This document shows, piece after piece, positions 28,902 to 39,078 of a DNA stretch of 64,000 nt. Within the stretch, counting starts at the first letter, position 1. The number at the start of each line of letters is the position of its first letter. The notes beneath the pieces were generated by a model. The model searched no databases and had not been told where the DNA came from. It worked only from the letters and a program-made list of their open reading frames with translations. Source of the stretch: Kangiella sp. TOML190 (GTDB taxonomy: Bacteria > Pseudomonadota > Gammaproteobacteria > Enterobacterales > Kangiellaceae); assembly GCF_023706045.1 (NCBI RefSeq), contig NZ_BQYL01000001.1, forward strand, positions 2,214,001 through 2,278,000. The letters run 5' to 3'. The position numbers and the translations under genes are program-made.

Positions 28902-31190
28902 CTAATCTAAATATTTTATCGTTTCTGGATCTAATTTGGCAGCAAAGTTTTGCGCCAACCGCTGACTAAATGGGTGCCGAGTTAACAAATCACAAGCATT
29001 TTGCTGCTTTTCTTCGGCCTTGCGAGCAAAAATCATGGCCGGTGTTTCCCGATCAGGCTCGGCAAAAGACCATTGAAAACGAATTCTTCTATCAAAAAAC
29101 TCAATAATGGCCTTTTCAATACCAGCTTTAGCACTATCCGTACACAAAATATCCTGATTCGGCGCGACTCGCAGCGCCATTAGATCTTCTTGTTGCCAGT
29201 CCATTAAACTTGATTGAGCAATTTGATGGTAGGAACCCGGCAGTCCAAGTTTAATAACCAGCTGAGTCCATTCGTCGGTTACATCTGCTAAGTCTTTAGC
29301 AAGCATATCATCAGTGCTCGACACCGAACTTTCGTTAGCAGAATTACTGGCAGTATTAACTGTCTGTTGGGCTAAGTCGCTGGTTTGAGTTTGCGAATAA
29401 ATGTGTTCCGCTAGACTCTGCTCATCAAGGCTTTCATCATAAAAATTTTCTTGATCAAAAGCGGCTTGTTCGGGTAACTCGATATCCTTGATCGCCGCCA
29501 AATCGAGTGGATTTTTAGTGGTTTCTTCCAGCTCATCTTCCACCGCTTTGTTGCTTAGCGCCAAACCGCGGCTTTTGTTACCACTATTCGCATTTGAAGA
29601 ACTGGTGGCTTGGCTTGATGATTGTTTTTCGACCGATGAAATACCCAAAGCTGCATGCAAGCTGGCAAGTGGATCATATTGTTTTTCTTCAGTTTTTTTT
29701 ACCTTTTTGCTGATCGCTAACGGCTCGGCCGCTTGCTGACTAGTTGTTGATACTTGCTCATCTTGAATTTCGGGCTTATGTGAATCAGTGTCTTTAGCGG
29801 TTTCTAGGGGATAAGTTTCGGCTTGCTCGCCTTCTGATTCGTCCCCCCAAACATAATCATCATAATTTGGCTGCGGCTCATCGGACGATACACTCTCTTG
29901 AGGTGCTGACTGTTTAGCCACTTTTACTTTAGCGGCTTCAGATTCGGTAGTTTTTATTTCTACTTGTTTATTAGATTCTTTGCCAAGCTCTTTCTGAGGT
30001 ACTTTCTCAGGTGTTTGCTCAGCTTCTTTTACAACTTTGGCATCAACTAAGGACGCTTTTTTTTTTACTGCTTCAGAAGCAGTGTTAGTAGCGTTTGAAC
30101 CGTCCGTTATGGGCGCTATATTAAACGCCAACATCCGTAGCAGCGCCATTTCTAAACCCTGCTTAGGAGTGGCCGCCCAAGTTAAGTCGCGGCGAGCATG
30201 CAGCCCTAATTGATAATACAGCTGTAAATCTTCTGCGCTAATCTGTTGTGCAAATTTTTCTACATAAGTCGCTGAATTATCAAGTAAAACACCGGTAGCT
30301 TGGAAAATAGCCACTTGATGCAAGCGGCTTAATAATTCTTTGAGTGCATCGGCAAAATCTACTGGGAAGTTGCTCATTTGTGCTATCGACTCAATCGCTT
30401 GCTTGGCATCTTTATCCGCTAAAGCTTGTAGCAAACGCTCCATAAACTGGTGATCAATAGTACCGAGCATGCTACGGATATCAGCTTCATTAACTTGCCC
30501 CTGTCCAAAAGCAATCGCCTGATCAAGTAGGCTCAAAGCATCACGCATACTCCCCTCAGCTGATTGGGCAATTAAACTTAGCGCAGTTTGCTCAAACTCT
30601 AATTGCTCTTGCTGCAAGATAAAAGCAAGATGATTGGCAATGGTGGCCTCGTCCATATGCTTAAGATGAAACTGCAGGCAGCGTGAAAGTACCGTAACTG
30701 GAAGTTTTTGCGGATCAGTAGTCGCCAATAAAAAGATGACATGTTCCGGCGGCTCTTCCAGCGTTTTTAATAGCGCGTTAAAGGAGCTATTGGAAAGCAT
30801 ATGCACTTCATCAATCAAATAAACTTTATAACGCCCTCGAGTGGGACGATATTGTACATTGTCCAATAACTCTCGAGTATCATCGACCTTAGTTCTTGAA
30901 GCTGCATCCACTTCAATCAAATCGACAAAACGCCCTTCGTCAATTTCGACACAAGCTCCGCATTCGCCACAAGGCTTGGCCGTTAATCCATGAGTTTCAC
31001 AATTCAGACATTTAGAAAGGATTCGAGCAATGGTGGTTTTACCCACGCCACGAGTACCGGTAAACAAATAAGCATGATGCAATCGCTCTTGCTCAATAGC
31101 GTTAATCAAAGCACGACTAACGTGTTCTTGGCCTTGCAATTCATCAAAATTCTTGGGACGCCACTTGCGGGCGAGCACCTGATAGCTCAT
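28902..31190 (-). CDS. dnaX: DNA polymerase III subunits gamma/tau
   Basis: A 762-residue clamp-loader ATPase, longer than E. coli tau (643). Domains I-III (about 1-370) contain Walker A GTRGVGKTT, a cysteine zinc site from CLNC through CGECGAC, IDEVHMLS and the LSRCLQFHL sensor region. The long middle region (about 375-620) is low-complexity and acidic, and the C-terminal end (about 630-762) is the alpha-binding part. An A10 run at codons 375-378 ends domain III. Slippage there puts stops in both other frames within 2-4 codons, which would give a gamma-length product of 380-382 residues. Confidence 0.96.
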   Translation of the reverse strand: MSYQVLARKWRPKNFDELQGQEHVSRALINAIEQERLHHAYLFTGTRGVGKTTIARILSKCLNCETHGLTAKPCGECGACVEIDEGRFVDLIEVDAASRTKVDDTRELLDNVQYRPTRGRYKVYLIDEVHMLSNSSFNALLKTLEEPPEHVIFLLATTDPQKLPVTVLSRCLQFHLKHMDEATIANHLAFILQQEQLEFEQTALSLIAQSAEGSMRDALSLLDQAIAFGQGQVNEADIRSMLGTIDHQFMERLLQALADKDAKQAIESIAQMSNFPVDFADALKELLSRLHQVAIFQATGVLLDNSATYVEKFAQQISAEDLQLYYQLGLHARRDLTWAATPKQGLEMALLRMLAFNIAPITDGSNATNTASEAVKKKASLVDAKVVKEAEQTPEKVPQKELGKESNKQVEIKTTESEAAKVKVAKQSAPQESVSSDEPQPNYDDYVWGDESEGEQAETYPLETAKDTDSHKPEIQDEQVSTTSQQAAEPLAISKKVKKTEEKQYDPLASLHAALGISSVEKQSSSQATSSSNANSGNKSRGLALSNKAVEDELEETTKNPLDLAAIKDIELPEQAAFDQENFYDESLDEQSLAEHIYSQTQTSDLAQQTVNTASNSANESSVSSTDDMLAKDLADVTDEWTQLVIKLGLPGSYHQIAQSSLMDWQQEDLMALRVAPNQDILCTDSAKAGIEKAIIEFFDRRIRFQWSFAEPDRETPAMIFARKAEEKQQNACDLLTRHPFSQRLAQNFAAKLDPETIKYLD
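30057..30066 (-). promoter_or_regulatory. A10 slippage tract in dnaX (candidate gamma-producing site)
   Basis: Ten consecutive A on the coding strand span the last base of codon 375 and codons 376-378. Loss of one A leads to Arg-Pro and a TAG after Lys378; gain of one A leads to four codons and a TGA. Both positions coincide with the end of the conserved ATPase domains, as expected for gamma. Confidence 0.65.
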
Positions 31191-31431
31191 ATTTTGTTCG
31201 AATGATTAGTGATATTTCAGAAGATGACAAACTGTACCACAGTTCCAAGAATAGATAAAAGAGAAGTCATAAAACTTACTCGCGGCCTTGCAAAATGAGC
31301 TTATGATCTAAAGACTCTATTCGATTGATGGCCATTGAATAGCCATGGATAACGGGTTAGGAGCTATAGAATGCGAGGTAGAACCAACTCAAGCTCAAAC
31401 CAAGACAGGGGAAATCATCAAAATTAAAAGA

Positions 31432-31531
<100 letters not shown>

Positions 31532-31540
31532 CCGAGGCGC

Positions 31541-31546
31541 ATTATC
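31541..31546 (-). promoter_or_regulatory. -10 box of the 4.5S RNA promoter
   Basis: GATAAT (minus strand) is followed by a GC-rich discriminator, GCGCCTCGG, ending near the RNA 5' end at 31531. This is typical of strong, growth-rate-controlled stable-RNA promoters. The -35 at 17 bases (TTTATT) is poor. Confidence 0.5.
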
Positions 31547-31577
31547 CATCAAACTGACTCAAGAATAAAGCCTAAAA

Positions 31578-33152
31578 CTAGCTTTCGACTTTATTTTTTA
31601 CCGTCAATTCAATCTGCACTAGCTCAGCCTCATGGCAAAGCATTCGTTTTTTGCAGTGTACAACCTGTTTTGTATCCTTTAGCTGCAAACCAACAACCTT
31701 CTTATTTTTTAGCACTTCAGGCGAGGTCAGCAGAAAAACCCGCTCATCTTTTGGCTGGCGTATCATTAAAGCGTGCTTTTTATCGGTTTGCATCAACTCT
31801 ACGAGCTCGATATCACCATGAATAAAGTTAACCCCAATTCGGTTGGTCTTATTTTCGAACTTATACCAACGGGTCAGTGCAAGCGTCCAGTTATCCGCAA
31901 CCACCCCATTTTGATATTTCTTGAGCACCACAGGCATCGACTCAGCAATATCCAAAGACTCTTGGCTAGATTGCTCTACACACAAACCGCCTCGGCTCTC
32001 GTTAACCGTCTGCCAAGTTAGGGCTTGTGGATGGTTTTCTTGTAGCAAGTCTTCCAGCGCTTCGTTCAAATAAGCACTAGAATCTACCATCTCTTGACGC
32101 TGCATCAGCTGAATGAGGTTTGAAAAACCAAAGACTAGCGTAGCCTCTACTTGAATCGGATAACGATGCGATGCGCGCATTTTGTACTGCGTACAATACT
32201 CAACCAGTTTATTAAAAAGCTTTTTGGCAGACTGAGGCTCAATACCATTAATAAAGGAGTTTTTGGGCAAATCACCACTAGTCAACAGATCCGTTTGTTG
32301 CTGCTGGACTCGTTCGACAAACGCTTGAACTTCGATAAAACGGTTACCCTCACTGATATTAACACCAGCTTCATCAACCAAAGTGGGTTTATCAGAGCTC
32401 GCTAAATCAACAACAAAACATTTCGCTATTCTGTCAAAATCATGATGTTTTTCTATTTGAATAATTTCAACATAAGTCTGCAAATTATAAAATAAATTCC
32501 AGTGCTCTTGTCGACTTAGCTCATACGGTGAAATCGCGGAAACAATGGTCGCACGAGCGTACGCCTGCTGAACATTGGGACTTGGATGAAAAAGTCCATC
32601 AGCCTTAAACTTGACCTTTTGCGTTAATAGCTTTCTTTTTTCAGCTAACCAATAGAGTTGATTCAATTCGCGCCAAATATAACTCGGCAAAAGTTCATTC
32701 AAACAATAAGTTTCAACTTTTAACAAACTCAGATAATAGATGGCTCCATTAACCGCAAACGCAGCTTTTTTCTGGAAGTTGATAATCCATTGAGTATTTT
32801 CATCCAGCTGCTTAACATAGCGCTTAAATAAATAACTCATTTCCAAGGTCAAACCGTGTAGTAGCTGATCAACTTTTTTTGACACCCTAAGATCAGGGAT
32901 CGAATAATCGCGAGCGAAGCTACTAATGGTTGAATACCTAAGATGTAACGTTTTAAGATTCGACTCTATTTCTGAAAGGCTTTGCGGGCAGCGATTAAGC
33001 TCATAAATAACTGAGGTTAAACGGCTGACTTCCTCTTCAACGTCGTTTAACCCGTCATTAAAAACCCGCGACTTAACTTGCTTGGGGTCGACTTCCGTTA
33101 AGAATTCTTGCCCATCCAATATTTCGGGGTAGCTTAAAATAAGTTCATTCAT
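31578..33152 (-). CDS. Large protein with PilZ-like C-terminal domain (paralog A)
   Basis: A 524-residue soluble protein of unknown function with a paralog of identical length at 50950-52524. Shared landmarks are an N-terminal ELNRCPQS/TLNRCPHK motif (about 55-60), a helical central region, FINGIEPQSAKKL, and a C-terminal domain from about 370. That C-terminal domain has VNESRGGLC, the N-x-S-x-x-G pattern of PilZ domains, then LALTRW and GVNFIHG. The N-terminal RxxxR of canonical c-di-GMP-binding PilZ domains is not evident. It sits between nadA and ffs. A role as a c-di-GMP effector is inferred, not shown. Confidence 0.7.
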   Translation of the reverse strand: MNELILSYPEILDGQEFLTEVDPKQVKSRVFNDGLNDVEEEVSRLTSVIYELNRCPQSLSEIESNLKTLHLRYSTISSFARDYSIPDLRVSKKVDQLLHGLTLEMSYLFKRYVKQLDENTQWIINFQKKAAFAVNGAIYYLSLLKVETYCLNELLPSYIWRELNQLYWLAEKRKLLTQKVKFKADGLFHPSPNVQQAYARATIVSAISPYELSRQEHWNLFYNLQTYVEIIQIEKHHDFDRIAKCFVVDLASSDKPTLVDEAGVNISEGNRFIEVQAFVERVQQQQTDLLTSGDLPKNSFINGIEPQSAKKLFNKLVEYCTQYKMRASHRYPIQVEATLVFGFSNLIQLMQRQEMVDSSAYLNEALEDLLQENHPQALTWQTVNESRGGLCVEQSSQESLDIAESMPVVLKKYQNGVVADNWTLALTRWYKFENKTNRIGVNFIHGDIELVELMQTDKKHALMIRQPKDERVFLLTSPEVLKNKKVVGLQLKDTKQVVHCKKRMLCHEAELVQIELTVKNKVES

Positions 33153-33248
33153 AGAGTTTGCTATAGGTGTAACTTTTAATATTGATTGTTTTCTATTTTG
33201 TTATCAAATTCAGAGTAACATCAATTGCCCGCAGGCTTCAATAAGGTT

Positions 33249-34283
33249 TTAAGTGCCTTGAGTAAAGTTGACCATTCGGGTTAAAGGCTTTAAAGCTTTC
33301 GTCGCTAAACCTGAATCCACAAAGACTTCATTATCATTTTGCTCAAAAACGTTTGATAAGGCTTGTAAAGCATTCATCTTCATCCAAGGGCAATGAGCAC
33401 AACTACGACAAGTTGCTCCCTCGCCTGCGGTTGGCGCAATGATCAAATCTTTGTTTGGCGCTGCCTGCTGCATTTTATAAAAAATGCCTTTATCAGTCGC
33501 AACAATCAATTGTTGTTGCGGTAGTTCTTTAGCAGCTTTGATCAGCTGCGAAGTCGAACCAACCACATCCGCCAGCGCTACTACTTTTTTGGGCGATTCG
33601 GGATGAACCAGAACGGCAGCCTCTGGATATAAAGCCTTAGCTTTTTCCAAGCCTTGAAACTTAAACTCATCGTGAACAATACAAGCACCCTGCCATAACA
33701 ACATATCGGCGCCCGTTTGCTTTTGAATGTAGGCTCCTAGATGCTTATCCGGACCCCAAATGATTTTCTCACCTTTATCGAGCAAATGTTCAATCACATC
33801 CACCGCAATACTTGAAGTTACAACCCAATCAGCGCGCGCTTTTACCGCCGCTGAAGTATTGGCATAGACCACTACGGTGCGCTCAGGATATTGATCACAA
33901 AAAGCACTAAAAGGTTCTATCGGACAGCCCAGATCAAGTGAGCAGGTAGCTTCCAAAGTGGGCATCAAAACCCGTTTATCGGGACCTAAAATTTTTGCAG
34001 TTTCCCCCATGAATTTTACACCTGCAATAATTAAAGTCTCGGCTGGATGTTTAGCCCCAAACTTAGCCATTTCTAGCGAATCACCCACAAAGCCGCCGCT
34101 TTCTTCAGCCAAAGCTTGGATCTCGGGATCGGTGTAATAATGAGCAATCAAAACCGCATTATGTTGCTGTAAAAGTTGCTTGATTTTGGATTTGTGGTGA
34201 TGTTGCTCTTGCTCAGATAAAATAATCGGTGGTTTTGGAAAAGGAATATCTATCTCAATAGCTTGAGGCTCTAATCTAGTCAT
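33249..34283 (-). CDS. nadA: Quinolinate synthase
   Basis: A 344-residue 4Fe-4S enzyme that condenses iminoaspartate with dihydroxyacetone phosphate in NAD synthesis. [24 protein letters not shown], and the cluster cysteines in [10 protein letters not shown] and CRSCAHCPW are present. The frame is open for another 50 codons upstream, but [16 protein letters not shown] is the natural start by comparison with E. coli NadA (347 residues); the longer version would overlap the leader of the divergent S9 gene. Confidence 0.95.
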   Translation of the reverse strand: MTRLEPQAIEIDIPFPKPPIILSEQEQHHHKSKIKQLLQQHNAVLIAHYYTDPEIQALAEESGGFVGDSLEMAKFGAKHPAETLIIAGVKFMGETAKILGPDKRVLMPTLEATCSLDLGCPIEPFSAFCDQYPERTVVVYANTSAAVKARADWVVTSSIAVDVIEHLLDKGEKIIWGPDKHLGAYIQKQTGADMLLWQGACIVHDEFKFQGLEKAKALYPEAAVLVHPESPKKVVALADVVGSTSQLIKAAKELPQQQLIVATDKGIFYKMQQAAPNKDLIIAPTAGEGATCRSCAHCPWMKMNALQALSNVFEQNDNEVFVDSGLATKALKPLTRMVNFTQGT

Positions 34284-34420
34284 CTGCAAAAGCAAGTCTC
34301 GTACATAAGGTCCATACAGTATAACCGATATATGGCTTGTAGCTCTAGAGATCGAGGATCTTTTTGCAATGCCGAAAAGGACTGATACAATCGAGTAAAA
34401 TTGACTCTTTTGACTCTTGC

Positions 34421-36538
34421 ATGCCACTAGCAAAAAACCTGATTATATTAATAGCCATTAGCCTGCTGGTTTTCGCTTGCAACGATGACAAGGTTGAACA
34501 AAGCGCTGCCCCGCTCGAAAATCCTGTCAATAAGACTCAAGATCATCAGTACCAATTTCAAGGTATTGAAATCAACGATCCTTATCATTGGTTATCACAA
34601 GTCGAATCTGAAGACGTTACCCTGTGGCGGCAACAACAAATCGAATTATCTAACAGCTTTTTTTCAGGTAATACTTTTGATGACTTTAAAGCACAGCTTC
34701 AAGCACAGCCAATCGCCAATTACCTTTATCCGCAAGTGTATCGAGACCACTATTATTTTATACGCCAACAAATAACGTCGACAGCCACGTCAAATACTGA
34801 TGCTGACTCGCAAGAACCCTTATGGCAACTGTTTATCTACAACAACCTATCAAAGCACTACCAAACCATTGACCTAGCCACTCCAAATTCGAGTCAAATT
34901 CAGCAATTACGGCTTTCGCCCACAGCCCGATATGCGGCCTATCAGCTTTCCCATGCTGCTGGCACCTATCAGTGGAAGATTTATGATATTAGTGCCCAAA
35001 CCCTGTTAGACAACCATTTACCCATCACCCGAAACCCATCGAGCTTAGCATGGTTTTCCCCCACAAAATTTATTTACAGCGATGGCCTTAAGATTCATTG
35101 GGCCAACCTCTTCCAACCACACTTAACAGATCGGGAGGTTTTTAACCTTACTCAAGAACTGCCTGAAAAAGAGCTGCAAAAAGCCGAACAATTCGCTTAC
35201 TTAGAACCTCGTTTCAGCGATGACCATCGTTATATAGTAATTGAGCAAAACAGTATTGAGTCGGATAACTCCCAAATTTGGTTGCAGCCGCTAGATTCTG
35301 AGCAAAAACCCATAAAGTTAGTTGCCAATATCAAGGCATCCTTTCAGTACTTAGCGAATAAACAGGATGAGTTTTATTTTCTAACTAATTTATCCGCTGG
35401 CAGAAACCGCATCATCAGTATCAACTTAAGCAAGCCTTCGCGCCGTTTTTGGCGCGAAGTGGTGGCACAAGATAAAGGGCTATTAGTCAATGCACTGTTG
35501 ATGGATAATAAATGGCTACTGGCCTATAAAAACAATGCTAAACTCGAATTAGCGTTAAGTAATTTAAACGGAGGCGGTAAGAAAAGCCTTGCTAGTAACG
35601 GCTATGGTGAATTAATTTTTTATCCGCAAAACCTTTTTAGTAAAACGTCATTAATCTTTAACTATCAGTCTCTGATTAACCCTTCACAGGCTTACTACTT
35701 CGACTCTGCCAGTAGCGCTTTGAAGCCTATCCTAGAATTAGAAGTTACTCAGGAGAAAAACTCTAGCTTAGGTTTAAGCCAGCAAGAAATCGTACAGCAG
35801 CTACACTTTTACCGAAGCCAAGACGGCAGCCGTATTCCGCTAGAAATTATCAAACCTGCCCGCTTGGCCGCGAAAAAGAATTTGCCGACCCTGTTATTAA
35901 CCCATAATGGCTTTGGGCAAACCTTTTCTTATCAATACAACTTCCTAGCCAGTAACTTTATTCGCCCTGGAGGTCAGGTCGCCATTGCGCATATTCGTGG
36001 TGGTGGTCTTTATGGTCAAAGTTGGTATCGTGCTGGAAGCGGCGATAACAAACATAAAGCTTTAGCCGATCTAATCGCTGCCCAAGAATGGCTACTCGAT
36101 AAAAACTTTAGCAGCCGCGATCAGTCTGCGCTCTATGCTTATCAGGAAAACGCTTACCTTTTTGCCGGCCTACTCAACCATGATCCCAGCCTGTTTTCCG
36201 TTGCTATTTTAGAGGGGGAAACTTTAGATCTGACTAATCAAGATTTGTTGGAAGATACGCTTTGGCGTCAAGAACTTGGGTTTGAACACAATAATAAAAC
36301 GGCGAAAAAGCTGTTGGCTTTGAGTCCCTATCAAAACATTAGCACCAAGTCTTTTCCTGCAACTTTGTTGTTTTTTGAAGAAACTAATCTTGACGCTTGG
36401 AAGTATTTAGCAAGAATGCAAAACCATCAAAATCAGCCAAAGCCTATTATTATGGTTTCTAAAAGTGCTGACAAATTTGAAAATACAGCCAAAGCCCTAT
36501 ATTTTCTACAACAAAATTTAGGGCTAGGCATTCAATAA
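34421..36538 (+). CDS. Prolyl-oligopeptidase (S9A)-like lipoprotein lacking the catalytic triad
   Basis: A 705-residue protein starting MPLAKN with a lipobox (LLVFAC). After a ~400-residue beta-propeller region comes an alpha/beta-hydrolase domain. That domain keeps the family scaffold: [14 protein letters not shown], then [16 protein letters not shown] (about 525), and LSPYQNI. The nucleophile motif GGSNGG is replaced by AYQENA (about 572-577). The Asp-containing loop (ADHDDRV in POP) reads FFEETNLD, and the His loop (AGHG) reads SADKF. All three catalytic residues therefore appear lost, which suggests a binding or scaffold role. It is divergent from nadA. The frame itself is intact, so it is not a decayed pseudogene. 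Confidence 0.85.
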   Translation: MPLAKNLIILIAISLLVFACNDDKVEQSAAPLENPVNKTQDHQYQFQGIEINDPYHWLSQVESEDVTLWRQQQIELSNSFFSGNTFDDFKAQLQAQPIANYLYPQVYRDHYYFIRQQITSTATSNTDADSQEPLWQLFIYNNLSKHYQTIDLATPNSSQIQQLRLSPTARYAAYQLSHAAGTYQWKIYDISAQTLLDNHLPITRNPSSLAWFSPTKFIYSDGLKIHWANLFQPHLTDREVFNLTQELPEKELQKAEQFAYLEPRFSDDHRYIVIEQNSIESDNSQIWLQPLDSEQKPIKLVANIKASFQYLANKQDEFYFLTNLSAGRNRIISINLSKPSRRFWREVVAQDKGLLVNALLMDNKWLLAYKNNAKLELALSNLNGGGKKSLASNGYGELIFYPQNLFSKTSLIFNYQSLINPSQAYYFDSASSALKPILELEVTQEKNSSLGLSQQEIVQQLHFYRSQDGSRIPLEIIKPARLAAKKNLPTLLLTHNGFGQTFSYQYNFLASNFIRPGGQVAIAHIRGGGLYGQSWYRAGSGDNKHKALADLIAAQEWLLDKNFSSRDQSALYAYQENAYLFAGLLNHDPSLFSVAILEGETLDLTNQDLLEDTLWRQELGFEHNNKTAKKLLALSPYQNISTKSFPATLLFFEETNLDAWKYLARMQNHQNQPKPIIMVSKSADKFENTAKALYFLQQNLGLGIQ

Positions 36539-36546
36539 CTGGATTT

Positions 36547-37884
36547 TTAAGAATAGAGTTCAGCTAAAAACTCTTGTTTGGACATTTCTGAAGAACTGAT
36601 ACGTTTTTCAACACACTCAATGCCTTCAGCAGCAAGTGCTTTTAGTGTGGGCTGATAAATATCTGCAAAAACCGGCCTCAAAACACCTTGTCGTTCTACT
36701 TTGTTATCCAAAATTAACTGGCTGGCAATCGCTGCAGGATAACCCACCGTTTTTGACATCGCGGAATAGCCATCGGGATCGCCAACCGCTATTAAAGTGG
36801 AGCTCAAAAAATACTCACCGCCAGCACTGTCTTCAACCACGAACTTATGCTGCAGCGCAATCATATCCGACTCACCTTCAAGGTATTGCAACTTGTCTAT
36901 CAACAAAGCGCAAAAAACATCTATCGGGCTATTTTTTGCAGCAACCTGTAGCTCGCTAAAACAGCCCAACCAAGTTAGAGCATCTTTTGCTTTAGGAGTT
37001 AAAACCTTGAGTAACTGCTCAAGATTATCTGCTTGATTCAATGAGACGATATAGTCTTTCCAACTACCAGTTGCGCTAACATCAGAAACTTTAGTCGACA
37101 ATAAATTTAACTGGTAAGCACCCTTAATGATTTCACTAAAGCCCTGATAGCGCAAAGTTCCTCTCAATAAACTTTCCGCACTATCAATGCCATAAACTTC
37201 TTTATAACTTATGGACTCTCGATTTGGATAGCCCTCAAGTTGCAAACCCTCAATCAGCAAAGGCTTTGCCCAATCCATTAGCTGATCGGAACTAACCGTT
37301 ACCGCTTGATTCTGGTGCAAATACTGAGCTTTATTTAGCAAGGCCATCAAAACACCCTTAGGCGCCCAGGAAAACTTGTAGCCTATAGGGTTATTGTTCG
37401 ACTCAGGGGCAGGAACGCCACCACACCAAGAAACAAAAGCGGTAATCTTTTCACCCTTTTGCTGCACTTGGTCAATCACTTCCATAGCACTTAAATGATC
37501 GATGCCTGGATCAAGGCCTATTTCATTCAAGATAATAACCCCGGCTTCTTCAGCCTCTGTTGCTAAGTCGCGCATCTCATCGGACTCGTAACTGGCGGTA
37601 ACCATGGCAACCTTTTGCGCTATAGCAGCCTTAGCCACAGTTGGGTGAAAAGGAGCTGGTACTAAACTTACCACTAAATCGTAATCTACTAATAAGCATT
37701 CCAGCGCTTCTTGATCACTGACATCTACTTGCAGAGCATCGATTTTAGGAAACTTGTCCGCTAGGGCTTGCGCTTCATTGATTACATAACTGGCGACACT
37801 AATTCGATTATCGTCACGACGGTTCAAATATTCAACCAACGGCTCAGCCACAAAGCCAGCACCCAAAACTAAAATGTTACTCAT
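36547..37884 (-). CDS. Saccharopine dehydrogenase family protein (saccharopine reductase-like)
   Basis: A 445-residue NAD(P)-binding protein beginning with a Rossmann motif GAGFVAEPL. It carries the family segments LVPAPFHP, NEIGLDPGIDHL and SWCGGVPAPESNNNP, matching the glutamate-forming saccharopine dehydrogenases (LYS9-like). It is most likely used in lysine-saccharopine metabolism, but bacterial members also include enzymes of other pathways. It starts 9 bases after the M14 peptidase gene, so the two are co-transcribed. Confidence 0.87.
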   Translation of the reverse strand: MSNILVLGAGFVAEPLVEYLNRRDDNRISVASYVINEAQALADKFPKIDALQVDVSDQEALECLLVDYDLVVSLVPAPFHPTVAKAAIAQKVAMVTASYESDEMRDLATEAEEAGVIILNEIGLDPGIDHLSAMEVIDQVQQKGEKITAFVSWCGGVPAPESNNNPIGYKFSWAPKGVLMALLNKAQYLHQNQAVTVSSDQLMDWAKPLLIEGLQLEGYPNRESISYKEVYGIDSAESLLRGTLRYQGFSEIIKGAYQLNLLSTKVSDVSATGSWKDYIVSLNQADNLEQLLKVLTPKAKDALTWLGCFSELQVAAKNSPIDVFCALLIDKLQYLEGESDMIALQHKFVVEDSAGGEYFLSSTLIAVGDPDGYSAMSKTVGYPAAIASQLILDNKVERQGVLRPVFADIYQPTLKALAAEGIECVEKRISSSEMSKQEFLAELYS

Positions 37885-37893
37885 AATTTCAGC

Positions 37894-39003
37894 CTACTTT
37901 AACGTCATCGAAAGTGCAGTTAATAAACTCTGCCCTAAATGATAACTTCTTTCTGGCGACCAGCCTGTGATCGCATTCGGTAAGTTAGCATTATCCTTAA
38001 AAGGCATTTCTAAAGTCAGCGCTAAACAACCAAAATTTTCACCAACCCAATTATTAGCGATCCGTAAATCGGCTTTACCCGCTTCATCTTTGTCGTAACC
38101 GAATTTTGTTTGGAAGTCAGGATTGATCGCCATTAAGTGCTTCGAAAAAGCAGATTCCAGTTGCTGCTGTTTGTCCGAATAACTGGGATTGCCTTCGACC
38201 GCCGCCACAAAAACATAAGGCAAGCCTTCGTCACCATGCAGATCCAAATAGCCTTCTACGCCAGTTTGCTGCATTTTTTCTCGCACCCAATAGACTTCAG
38301 GGCTTGTCTCTTTACTTGGTTTCAACCATTCTCGATTCAGATTGGCACCTGCAGCATTAGAGCGTAAATTACCTTTTATGGCACCATCTGGGTTCATATT
38401 TGGTACCACGAAAAAACAAAAATCTTGCAATAAACTCCTGCTGATCGAGCTATCTGGATCCAGCAAAGCTTCGATCAAACCTTCAGCACACCACTGCGCC
38501 ATAGTTTCACCCGGATGCTGGCGTGCGGTGATCCATATTGGTTTCTTGGTTTGCTCGCCAATTACCAACAAATCCATATTGCGGCCTTCCACCGTTAAGC
38601 CTAAAACCTGATGTAAACAATTTTCTGCGAGCTGCGCATTAGCAATAAGCTGTTGATGCCTTTGGTATGAATAAGGTGCAAAGTAAGCAAAAAATACTGA
38701 GCTATATTCAAACTGATGATCAAAACTTAGCTTTTTATTGTCGTAGCGGCTTGCCACACGAAACCAATCTTCGCCATCATAAGAAGCAACCACATGATAA
38801 TCTTCCCAACCAGCTTCATAGGAGCAGTCAGCGGCATTGACAATGGAAAAGCTGTACTTTTTACCAACAGCGCCATTGACTTGAAAGTGAAACCACTGCT
38901 TAAACTCTGAGTTGGAGTCGGTACGAATCGTTAAATCGGCGTGCCGCTCGTTAGTCGATACCACTTCGATATTGCCACTATCAAAGTTTTGATTGATATG
39001 CAT
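37894..39003 (-). CDS. M14 family metallocarboxypeptidase, cytosolic carboxypeptidase (CCP/M14B)-like
   Basis: A 369-residue enzyme with an N-terminal beta-sandwich-like domain (residues 1-120) followed by an M14 catalytic domain. Zinc ligands are in RQHPGETMAQW (His163, Glu166) and DLHGDE. PNMNPDGAIKGNLRSN forms the substrate pocket and the catalytic Glu lies in LTLEMPF. The N-domain plus M14 architecture is that of eukaryotic cytosolic carboxypeptidases and their bacterial relatives. No signal peptide is seen, so it acts in the cytoplasm. The adjacent saccharopine dehydrogenase hints at amino-acid side-chain metabolism. Confidence 0.88.
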   Translation of the reverse strand: MHINQNFDSGNIEVVSTNERHADLTIRTDSNSEFKQWFHFQVNGAVGKKYSFSIVNAADCSYEAGWEDYHVVASYDGEDWFRVASRYDNKKLSFDHQFEYSSVFFAYFAPYSYQRHQQLIANAQLAENCLHQVLGLTVEGRNMDLLVIGEQTKKPIWITARQHPGETMAQWCAEGLIEALLDPDSSISRSLLQDFCFFVVPNMNPDGAIKGNLRSNAAGANLNREWLKPSKETSPEVYWVREKMQQTGVEGYLDLHGDEGLPYVFVAAVEGNPSYSDKQQQLESAFSKHLMAINPDFQTKFGYDKDEAGKADLRIANNWVGENFGCLALTLEMPFKDNANLPNAITGWSPERSYHLGQSLLTALSMTLK

Positions 39004-39030
39004 GATGTGTATTAACCTCAGTTCAAAATG

Positions 39031-39050
39031 AAGGGGCCTAATGGCCCCTT
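39031..39050 (-). terminator. Hairpin between the TonB-like and M14 genes
   Basis: A perfect 8-bp stem, AAGGGGCC / GGCCCCTT, with a 4-base loop. On the minus strand it is followed by CATTTTG, so it has only a weak U tract and may leak into the M14 gene. Confidence 0.6.
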
Positions 39051-39078
39051 GGTATGATTGGGATTATATCCGAAAATT

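Noticed and set aside
29693-29700. A8 run in the dnaX middle region as a second slippage site.
   Set aside because: It lies about 120 codons downstream of the domain III boundary in low-complexity sequence; a product ending there would not resemble a gamma subunit.
34364-34420. Longer start for the S9-like lipoprotein.
   Set aside because: The lipoprotein signal begins at MPLAKN; an upstream extension would bury the signal peptide.
34284-34433. Longer nadA start giving 394 residues.
   Set aside because: The extra N-terminus has no NadA similarity and covers the leader of the divergent S9 gene; MTRLEPQ is a standard NadA start.
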